From positions 1,860,001-1,924,000 of the forward strand of contig NZ_CP073695.1 in NCBI RefSeq assembly GCF_018228765.1: DNA of 64,000 nt. Direction: 5' to 3'. Source of the DNA: Halorubrum ruber (GTDB lineage: Archaea; Halobacteriota; Halobacteria; Halobacteriales; Haloferacaceae). The notes beneath the pieces were generated by a model. That model had not been told where the DNA came from and did no database searches. It was given only the letters and a program-made list of their open reading frames with translations. Of this stretch, positions 16,073-23,210 are shown one piece after another; the first letter of the stretch is position 1; every line of letters begins with the position of its first letter. The translations under genes were made by a program, and so were the position numbers.

Positions 16073-17053
16073 ATGCTCTCTGACACCCCCGGGCTCCACC
16101 ACGTCACGGGGATCGTCGGCGACGCGGGCGCCCACGCCGACTTCTACGGCGGGGCGCTCGGGCTCCGCCTGCTCCGCCGGACCGTGAACTACGAGGACCG
16201 CCTCCAGTACCACCTCTACTTCGGCGATGCGACCGGCTCGCCGGGGTCGGTGTTCACCGTCTTCCCCGACCCGAACGCCGACCCCGGGCGGACTGGGAAG
16301 CCCGGCTACGAGGCCGTCGCCTTCGCGGTGCCGCCGAACTCGCTCGGCTACTGGCGCGACCGGCTCGCGGACCGGGGCGTCGAGGCGGGGCCGCTCGACC
16401 CGGACGCGCGCTTCGGCGACCGCGGGCTGACGCTCGCGGACCCCTCGGGGACGCGGGTCGAACTGGTCGTGACGGAGACTGCCGATCCGGATCCGTGGAC
16501 GGACGGTCCCGTGCCCGCCGAACGCGCGATCCGCGGGCTCCGCGGCGTGACCGCGCTCCCCGCGGACCCGTACGGGACCGCGAGCATGCTGGAGACGCTC
16601 GGCTTCGAGTACGAGGCCGAGTCGGGCGACCGCGTGCGCTACCGCGCGCCCGGAGACCGCGCGACGGCCGTCGACCTGCTCGACCGCGACGCGGCGTATC
16701 TCCGGGAGGGGCCGGGAACCCTCCACCACGCCGCGGTTCGCGTCGCGGACCGCGAGACGCTCTTGGACTGGCACGCGCTGTTCCGCGAGCGCGGGTACGA
16801 CGTCTCGCGCGTGAAGGACCGGCACTTCTTCCACTCGCTGTACGTCCGCGGCCCCGGCGGGCTCCTCGTCGAACTCGCGACCGAGGCCCCGACTCCCGAC
16901 GGGCCTCTGGGCCCGGGGCTCGCGGACCCCGAGTCGACCGGGCACGCGACGGACCTCTACCTTCCGCCGCGGTTCGAGGCCGATCGCGAGCTGATCGAGT
17001 CGCAGTTGCCCGCGTTCGACGGTCCCGCGTCGGAGCCGGAGTGCCCTCGATGA
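16073..17053 (+). CDS. two-module VOC ring-cleaving dioxygenase (MhqO/MhqE, LinE/PcpA type)
   Basis: A 326-residue protein made of two vicinal-oxygen-chelate modules. Module 1 begins PGLHHVTGIVGDAGAHADFYGGALGLRLLRRTVNYED and ends with GTRVELVVTE. Module 2 has LHHAAVRVAD (about residue 222) and LLVELATEAPT. The pattern of two His and a Glu fits metal-dependent hydroquinone or catechol dioxygenases. The downstream hydrolase overlaps by four bases, giving the MhqE-MhqD arrangement of Bacillus. The role in quinone or thiol-electrophile detoxification is inferred from family and neighbour. Confidence 0.87.
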   Translation: MLSDTPGLHHVTGIVGDAGAHADFYGGALGLRLLRRTVNYEDRLQYHLYFGDATGSPGSVFTVFPDPNADPGRTGKPGYEAVAFAVPPNSLGYWRDRLADRGVEAGPLDPDARFGDRGLTLADPSGTRVELVVTETADPDPWTDGPVPAERAIRGLRGVTALPADPYGTASMLETLGFEYEAESGDRVRYRAPGDRATAVDLLDRDAAYLREGPGTLHHAAVRVADRETLLDWHALFRERGYDVSRVKDRHFFHSLYVRGPGGLLVELATEAPTPDGPLGPGLADPESTGHATDLYLPPRFEADRELIESQLPAFDGPASEPECPR

Positions 17054-17754
17054 GCCGTCGGATATCCGGCGTCTCCGGCCCGCACGCGGAGGCGACGCTC
17101 GTCACCGCAGGCGCCCCGGTCGCGGCCGCCGAGGTCGCGGTCGTGCTGGTCCACGGCCGCGGGGGGACAGCGGAGGGGCTCGTCCGCCTCGCCGACGAGT
17201 TCTACCGGTCGGGCGCGACGCTCCTCGCGCCCGGCGCGGTCCGGTCGACGTGGTTCCCGGCCCCGCACGAGGCGCCGCTGTCGGCGAACGAGCCGGCGCT
17301 GTCCTCCGCCGTGGACTGCGTCGCCAGCGCGGTCGACGTCGCGCGCGACGCCGGGATCCCACCCGGGCGTGTCGTCCTCATCGGGGTCTCGCAGGGCGGC
17401 GCGGTCGTCGCCGAGTTCCTGCGACGCCGACCCGGCCGATTCGGCGGTGCGTTCGTCGTCTCGGCGGCGCTGCCGGGCGAGGACCTCGCGGAAGTTGAGG
17501 TCGAAGCGGTCGAGGGAGTGGAGATTGAGGAGGACGGGCCACTCGCCGGGACGCCGGTTTCGCTCGACAGCAGCGAGGAGGACCTGTACATGCCCCCGGA
17601 GCGCGTCCGGAAGACCGCGCGCGTCTTCGAGCGCGCCGGCGCCGCGGTCGATCTCCGGATCGACCCGGGCGACGGACACGGTCTCTCGGACGCGACGATG
17701 GACCGGATCGGCGAGCGGGTCGACGCGCTGCTCGTCCGTCGCCGTCGGCCCTAA
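17050..17754 (+). CDS. alpha/beta hydrolase, carboxylesterase/phospholipase (MhqD-like) family
   Basis: A 234-residue serine hydrolase. VVLVHGRGG (31-39) forms the oxyanion region, GVSQG (112-116) is the nucleophile elbow with Ser114, an acidic residue is provided around SSEEDLYMP (174-182), and His210 lies in DPGDGHGLS. ATG at 17050 overlaps the dioxygenase stop (ATGA). In Bacillus MhqD is such a hydrolase, expressed with dioxygenase MhqE. Substrate unknown. Confidence 0.87.
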   Translation: MSRRISGVSGPHAEATLVTAGAPVAAAEVAVVLVHGRGGTAEGLVRLADEFYRSGATLLAPGAVRSTWFPAPHEAPLSANEPALSSAVDCVASAVDVARDAGIPPGRVVLIGVSQGGAVVAEFLRRRPGRFGGAFVVSAALPGEDLAEVEVEAVEGVEIEEDGPLAGTPVSLDSSEEDLYMPPERVRKTARVFERAGAAVDLRIDPGDGHGLSDATMDRIGERVDALLVRRRRP

Positions 17755-17807
17755 AGAGGAGCGTTCCGTCGCGCGGGGCGACGGTTCGAACGTTCGCCGC
17801 CCGACCG

Positions 17808-18491
17808 CTACTGGATCCGCTCGATCCCGTCGTCTTCGGGCGATTCGAACTCCACCGGACGGCGCGGGAGGTCGTCGACGAACTCCCGGACGATGGTGCG
17901 CTCGACGCGCTGGAGCACCTCGCTACAGGTCGACTTCGCGATCCCGACGTGCTCGGCCACCTCGGTGAGCGTGGTCTCCCGGGGCACGTCGTAGTAGCCG
18001 CGGTCGACCGCCTCGAAGAGGACCTCGCGCTGGCGCTCGGTGAGCGACCCGCCCGGGTTCACGCGCTGCTGGACGTACTCGACTTCGAACTCCGCGCCCA
18101 CGTCGCGGAGCGCGTCACCGAACTTCGCGACGCGCTCGTGGTCGCCGGTCACGTCGACGCGGGCGACGCCGTCGCGGATCTCGACCGGCATCTCGATGGG
18201 GACGCCCGCCCGGCGGGCGACGGTCTGGAGGAGCGGGACGAGTGCCTCGACCTGAACGGTGACCATTCCGTCGTCCTCGGCCATCACCGACGAGTGGGTG
18301 ATCGTCTCGTGGTCGTCGATCGCGTCGAGGACCGGGTCCGTGTCGTCCGCGGTGACCCGAACCAGCGCGAACCCCGCGCCGTCTTCGGGCGTCGCGGTCA
18401 ACACCTGGAACCGCGCGTCCGGGTGTTCTCGCGAGACGTCGCCGACCCACGGGCCGTCCGGAATCGTCACGCGGAGGCGTGCCTGTGCCAT
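17808..18491 (-). CDS. bacterio-opsin-activator (Bat)-type HTH-10 regulator
   Basis: A 227-residue regulator starting at ATG 18491 (MAQARLRVTIPDGPWVGDVS). The first 150 residues are the Bat-type sensory/association domain. The C-terminus is the HTH_10 domain (LTERQREVLFEAVDRGYYDVPRETTLTEVAEHVGIAKSTCSEVLQRVE). Such regulators are frequent in haloarchaea. It is divergent from a DUF2249 gene with 100 bases between starts, suggesting it controls that gene and possibly itself. Confidence 0.88.
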   Translation of the reverse strand: MAQARLRVTIPDGPWVGDVSREHPDARFQVLTATPEDGAGFALVRVTADDTDPVLDAIDDHETITHSSVMAEDDGMVTVQVEALVPLLQTVARRAGVPIEMPVEIRDGVARVDVTGDHERVAKFGDALRDVGAEFEVEYVQQRVNPGGSLTERQREVLFEAVDRGYYDVPRETTLTEVAEHVGIAKSTCSEVLQRVERTIVREFVDDLPRRPVEFESPEDDGIERIQ

Positions 18492-18591
18492 ACCCGTGAA
18501 TTCGGCGTCACGGTGGAAGTAGCTTCGGCTCCGCGGCCGCCGGAACATGTTCGTCACAAACGACCCGGAGATCGGCTTCGTATCGTCGAAG

Positions 18592-18960
18592 ATGAGCTCC
18601 GAACCCGGCGATCAGGCGGCGGTCGAACGGGCGGTGGCCGAGCGGACGGACGCGCCGACCGACGGGGAGACAGTCTCCCTCGACGTCCGGGCCCTCGGGC
18701 CGCCGAAGCCGCTGCGCGAGACGCTCGAACGCGTCGAGACCCTCGGTGACGGCGACGTCTTGGTCCAGTACAACGACCGGACCCCGAAGTTCCTCTTCCC
18801 GCGCTTAGAGGACCGCGGGTTCGCGTACGCGGCAGTCGAGACCGACGCGACCGACGCGGTCGTCACGGCGATCTGGCCGGCGGACGGCGAAACGGCGAGT
18901 TCGGGCGAGGGGGCCGGCGAGGGTGACCGGGCAAGCGAGGGCGACGCGACCGCGACCTAA
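18592..18960 (+). CDS. DUF2249 (TusA-like fold) protein
   Basis: About 122 residues from ATG 18592 (MSSEPGDQAAVERAV); an upstream ATG at 18547 is possible. The DUF2249 core is SLDVRALGPPKPLRETLERVETLGDGD followed by LVQYNDRTPKFLFPRLEDRGFAYA. DUF2249 proteins are often linked to denitrification, nitric oxide or sulfur-relay loci. Here the only partner is the divergent Bat-type regulator. The C-terminus is Gly/Glu/Ala low complexity. Confidence 0.85.
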   Translation: MSSEPGDQAAVERAVAERTDAPTDGETVSLDVRALGPPKPLRETLERVETLGDGDVLVQYNDRTPKFLFPRLEDRGFAYAAVETDATDAVVTAIWPADGETASSGEGAGEGDRASEGDATAT

Positions 18961-19043
18961 CGATCGAGCGATTTCGGGAGTGGGTATCTCAGATCGGCTG
19001 CCGCGATATTTTATTTAAATAACTACGAGTGACGGCGACGAGA

Positions 19044-19350
19044 GCTTATAACTGTCAGGCGGTGGCGCGCCCCGGTGAGCGGCCCGGAGGGCCGCGAACC
19101 GACGGCGCGAGGGAGTCGCTGGCGGCGACCGCCGCCAGCGACGAGGCTGGGGAGGTGTGAGGTGCTGTGCGGTTGCGGTGCGGGGTGGGACTCAAAGGGG
19201 CAGTCGCGAGGGCGAAGCACGCCGCAGCAAGCACCGAAAGGAGCGAGTGAAACGAGCGACTGAGGAGCACAGCAAGGCGCGCGAGCCGTCGCGACTGGGG
19301 CTTTGAAGGCGTTCACCACAGCAGCGTCGATCATTTATAAACAGCCGACA
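19044..19350 (+). repeat. structured intergenic repeat, copy B (plus orientation)
   Basis: Same family as copy A. It begins at GCTTATAAC (19044) and ends with CATTTATAAACAGCCGAC (19333-19350). Stem 1 pairs 19115-19125 with 19132-19142 (11 base pairs) and stem 2 pairs 19202-19213 with 19285-19296 (11 of 12). The GAGGCTGGGGAGGTGTGAGG, GTGGGACTCAAAGGGGCAG and CTGGGGCTTTG boxes are present. It lies between two convergent genes. A TTATTTAAATAAC palindrome precedes it (19011-19023). No convincing gene exists between 18961 and 19518. Confidence 0.85.
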
Positions 19351-19518
19351 GCAACACCGCGATTCGGTATATAAACACCCACGCCATCATACTGAGCGAC
19401 GTACGACACGTACTCCCGCACTCGATCAAGAAGCGGCTCCGATCGACTTGCTGTTTCAGGTGAAAGTCTATCTGAAGAACAGGATTTCAACAGAGCCGTG
19501 AACCCGTACCGCGCGCCG

Positions 19519-20409
19519 CTACGTTCCACGCAGCGCCCGCCACTTCGCGGCGACGAACCCCGCCAGAATGAACGCGAACCCGACGACGGCCGCGGGCGTC
19601 ACTTCCTGCCCGAGGACGAACCAGCCCGCCAGCGCCGCGAACACGGGGATCACGTACTCGATGAAGCTCATCTCGATGGGGCCGAGGTCGTCGAGGAGCG
19701 TGAAGTACAGCAGGAACCCACCGACGCCGGCGACCGCGGAGAGGTAGGCGACGGCGCCGAGCGCGGACGGAGTCCACGTGGCGGCCGCGAACGACTGACC
19801 GGGGAGCGCGAGCACGGCGGCGTGGAGGACTCCCGCGCCGACCGCCATCATCCACGCCTGCGTGGAGAGGAACGACATCGACGGCGACCGGCTGTGGGTG
19901 ACGACCGCGGCGACGGCGAACGCGAGCGCTGACGCGAGCACGAGCGCGACGCCGAGGACGCTGTCCGCGAGGTTCGCGGGGTCGGGGTCGGCGATGACGA
20001 CGACGCCGACGAACCCGAGCGCGACGCCGAGCGCGGTGGCGGCGGTGAACTCCTCGTCGGTCGTGACGAGCCGCGTGAGCGCCGGGGTCACCACGGGGAC
20101 CAGCCCCAACAGCACGGCGGCGACGGCGCCCGTGACGTACCGCTGGCCGGCGAAGAGGAACGCGTGATGGGCGCCGATGATGAGGGCACCGCCGACCAGC
20201 ACGTAGACGTAGTCGTCCCGAGTCCGGGGGCGGACATCCGCACCGGTGGCGAGGACGGCGCCGAACAGCAGCGCGGCGGCGACGTCGAAGCGCACGGCCG
20301 CGAACGGCACCGCGGGGAGGTCCGCGAGGCCGACGTCCGTCGCCATGAACGCCGTTCCCCAGACCGCACACAGCAGCACGAAGCGGCCGGCCGTCCGGTA
20401 GCGACTCAT
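19519..20409 (-). CDS. EamA/DMT-family transporter
   Basis: A 296-residue membrane protein with about ten hydrophobic segments arranged as two EamA repeats. The first starts FVLLCAVWGTAFMATDVGLADLPAVPFAAVRF; the second ends FAALAGWFVLGQEVTPAAVVGFAFILAGFVAAKW, the canonical drug/metabolite transporter end. Substrate cannot be inferred. It is divergent from the radical SAM gene (127 bases between starts). Confidence 0.9.
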   Translation of the reverse strand: MSRYRTAGRFVLLCAVWGTAFMATDVGLADLPAVPFAAVRFDVAAALLFGAVLATGADVRPRTRDDYVYVLVGGALIIGAHHAFLFAGQRYVTGAVAAVLLGLVPVVTPALTRLVTTDEEFTAATALGVALGFVGVVVIADPDPANLADSVLGVALVLASALAFAVAAVVTHSRSPSMSFLSTQAWMMAVGAGVLHAAVLALPGQSFAAATWTPSALGAVAYLSAVAGVGGFLLYFTLLDDLGPIEMSFIEYVIPVFAALAGWFVLGQEVTPAAVVGFAFILAGFVAAKWRALRGT

Positions 20410-20536
20410 TCACGAGGAGGTCGCCGTCGACAGCGAAGTACCCGTCGAACCAGTCCGGGTATCGCCCGCTGCGACCGCTGGGGAACACGTTCGGGGACGG
20501 CCCCAAACGGGTCGGGATCGTAGCGGAACGTAAGCG

Positions 20537-21646
20537 ATGTTCGACGACCTCGACACGGACCGGCGGCCGCTGGTCCTCGTCTGGGAGGTGACGCAGGCCT
20601 GCGGGCTCGCGTGTCGGCACTGCCGGGCCGACGCACGGCCGCAGCGGCACCCGGACGAGCTGACGACCGCAGAGGGGAAGCGACTGCTGGCGGACGCCGC
20701 CGCGTTCGGCGACGGGCAGTTAGCCGTCCTCTCGGGGGGCGACCCGCTCGCGCGCGACGACCTCACCGAGCTGGTCGCGCACGGCGACGACCTGGGCCTC
20801 CGGATGACGATCACGCCGAGCGGAACCCGGTCTCTCACGCCGGAGCGCGTCCGCGACCTCGGGGACGCGGGGATCGCGCGGATGGCGCTCAGCCTCGACG
20901 GCTCGACCCGGGAGCGCCACGACGCGTTCCGCGGCGAGGAGAGCTTCGCGGACACGGTCGCGGCCGCCCGCGCCGCCCGCGACGCCGGGATCCCGCTCCA
21001 GGTCAACACCACCGTCTGCGCGGACACGGTCGACGACCTCCCCGCGATCCGCGACCGCGTCCGCGACATCGGCGCCGTCCTCTGGAGCGTCTTCTTCCTC
21101 GTCCCGGTCGGTCGCGGCCGCGTCCTCGACCCCGTCTCGCCCGAGCGCGCCGAGGAGGCGATGGCGTGGCTCCACGAGGTCTCGGAGGAGGAGCACTTCG
21201 GCGTCAAGACGACCGAGGCGCCCTTTTACCGCCGCGTGGGTATCCAGCGGGCCGAGGCGGGGGCGCCCGACGGGGCCGCCCAGCGACGGGGCGGGGTCAC
21301 GGCCGGGCGCGGGTTCGCGTTCGTCAGCCACACGGGCGAGGTGTACCCATCGGGGTTCCTCCCCGAATCGGCCGGGAACGTGCGCGATCGGTCGGTCGTT
21401 GACGTCTACCGCAATTCTGACCTCTTTGAATCCCTCCGCGACCCCGACGGCTTCTCGGGGAAGTGCGGCGCCTGTGAGTTCCGCCACGTCTGCGGCGGGA
21501 GCCGGTCGCGCGCCTACGCCGTCACCGGCGATCCGACCGGCAGCGACCCGCTGTGCCCGTACGTCCCCGAGGGGTACGACGGGCCGCTTCCGGAACGGCA
21601 GCGCGGCGCGGGCGAAGATGGCGACCGACCGGAGCCGGCGGACTGA
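20537..21646 (+). CDS. radical SAM/SPASM-type protein (TIGR04053-like)
   Basis: A 369-residue radical SAM enzyme. The iron-sulfur/SAM motif CGLACRHC (Cys22, Cys26, Cys29) follows VLVWEVTQA, and GGDP occurs after VLSG. The C-terminus has a SPASM-type cysteine cluster: CGACEFRHVCGGSRSRAYAV, then PLCPYVPEG. This resembles the family I know as TIGR04053, related to heme and peptide-modifying enzymes such as AhbD. The reaction is unknown, and no precursor peptide or heme gene is next to it. Confidence 0.83.
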   Translation: MFDDLDTDRRPLVLVWEVTQACGLACRHCRADARPQRHPDELTTAEGKRLLADAAAFGDGQLAVLSGGDPLARDDLTELVAHGDDLGLRMTITPSGTRSLTPERVRDLGDAGIARMALSLDGSTRERHDAFRGEESFADTVAAARAARDAGIPLQVNTTVCADTVDDLPAIRDRVRDIGAVLWSVFFLVPVGRGRVLDPVSPERAEEAMAWLHEVSEEEHFGVKTTEAPFYRRVGIQRAEAGAPDGAAQRRGGVTAGRGFAFVSHTGEVYPSGFLPESAGNVRDRSVVDVYRNSDLFESLRDPDGFSGKCGACEFRHVCGGSRSRAYAVTGDPTGSDPLCPYVPEGYDGPLPERQRGAGEDGDRPEPAD

Positions 21647-21689
21647 GTCGCGCCGCCGGCGACCGAGCGCTCGGCGTCCGGGCTCGGCC

Positions 21690-23054
21690 TCAGGCGTATG
21701 CCTCGAACTCCTCGCCGAACGCGAGGAAGTAGCCGGTCCCGACGACGCCGATGACGGCCGCGACGGTGAACGCGATTTCGGGGCTGACGAAGTCCCACAG
21801 ATACCCGCCGAGCGCGGCGCTCGGGATCACGATCGTGTTCCGGATCAGGTAGTACGTCCCGGTGACGCGGCCGCCGGTTCCCCGTTCCGCCGGCCCGACG
21901 ATCAGCGCCTTGTGCGACGGGAGCCCGGCGAACCGCAGACCGGAGAACGCGAAGACGGCGATCATGACGGCCCAGAGCGGCAGCGCCGACCCCGCCAGCG
22001 TCGGCGCGTAGATCAACACGACGGGGAAGACGGCGTACACCGCGAAGCCGACCGCGACCACCGGCTTCAGTCCGACGCGCTCCGCGAGCTTCGAGGCGGG
22101 GACCATGATAAGCAGCGCGACGAGCATCTCGACGCCGAGGAGGTAGCCGAAGAACGCCTGCGGAGAGAGGTCGACGGCGTAGGAGAAGCCGGCGAGCGCG
22201 ACGGTGGCGTCCAGCCCGACCTCGAAGAACTGCGTGACGACGAGGACGAAGAACACGTACACCATCCCGTTCGCGAACCGGACGAGCGTGTCGCCGACGA
22301 GCAGCGGCCGGAGGGGTTCCGGCATCTCGCGGAGGTCCCGCCGAATCTGGTCGAGCCCCGCGAACGAGTCGCCGAGGGAGTCGCCGCTCGCGTCGTAGAG
22401 GACGTGCTGGACCGCGGTTCCGAGGACGCCGAAAACGACCGCGACCGCGAGGACGTACTGGAAGCTCACGGTGAAGTCGGCGCGAAGCCCGATGAGGACG
22501 GCCGCCAGCACCGGCCCGACGAGGAACGCCGTCCGCCGGAACGTCTCCGTGCTGGCGAACCCCGCGGCCAGCCGCGAGGGGTCCGTCGCCTGCTTGACCA
22601 CGGCGAACGTCGCGCCGAGGCCGAACGACTTCCACGCCTGCGCGAGGACGAGGCCGACGAAGATCCAGACCCACGGCTCGAGGGAGACTCCGGCGACGGT
22701 GATCGCGCCGATCCCCGGAGCGACCAGCCAGACGAGGAAGCCGAGCGTCGAGAGGAGCCCGAACAGCGTCAGCGCGTAGCGCGACCCGATCCGGTCCGAG
22801 ACCGCGCCGCCGGGGTACGGGTACAGCGCCGAGATGACGTTGCCGAACGTGCCGAACAGGCCGACGACGAACCCGGACGCGCCGAGCGCCACCATGTACT
22901 CCGGGAGGTACCGATTCGTCATCTGGAATCCCAGACTGAACGCGAACATCGCGACCGATAAGACGAGGACATCTCGCTCTAAGGCAAAGAACCGCCTGAA
23001 CGCGTCGAGCGCGCCGGACCCCTCCGCCTCGGTACCCGTCGGGTCGTCGCTCAC
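21690..23054 (-). CDS. MFS transporter
   Basis: A 454-residue protein with a GTG start and twelve hydrophobic segments. The motif YPGGAVSDRIGSRYAL after helix 2 is a major-facilitator motif A variant, and a long charged central loop (ASGDSLGDSFAGLDQIRRDLREM) separates the two halves. It converges with the radical SAM gene. Transported substrate unknown. Confidence 0.88.
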   Translation of the reverse strand: MSDDPTGTEAEGSGALDAFRRFFALERDVLVLSVAMFAFSLGFQMTNRYLPEYMVALGASGFVVGLFGTFGNVISALYPYPGGAVSDRIGSRYALTLFGLLSTLGFLVWLVAPGIGAITVAGVSLEPWVWIFVGLVLAQAWKSFGLGATFAVVKQATDPSRLAAGFASTETFRRTAFLVGPVLAAVLIGLRADFTVSFQYVLAVAVVFGVLGTAVQHVLYDASGDSLGDSFAGLDQIRRDLREMPEPLRPLLVGDTLVRFANGMVYVFFVLVVTQFFEVGLDATVALAGFSYAVDLSPQAFFGYLLGVEMLVALLIMVPASKLAERVGLKPVVAVGFAVYAVFPVVLIYAPTLAGSALPLWAVMIAVFAFSGLRFAGLPSHKALIVGPAERGTGGRVTGTYYLIRNTIVIPSAALGGYLWDFVSPEIAFTVAAVIGVVGTGYFLAFGEEFEAYA

Positions 23055-23210
23055 GCGTCGTCCCCCGATGTCGCGAGACGGTCGCGGTCGTCGGCTCCGA
23101 TCCGAGCCGGCGGTGCGAGGGCAGCGGTCATACCCGACCTCCGGTGCGAGCCGACAAAAATCCGACTCCGTAATTCGGGGTCCGGTTCTGTCTCTCGGTA
23201 TCCGCCTCCG

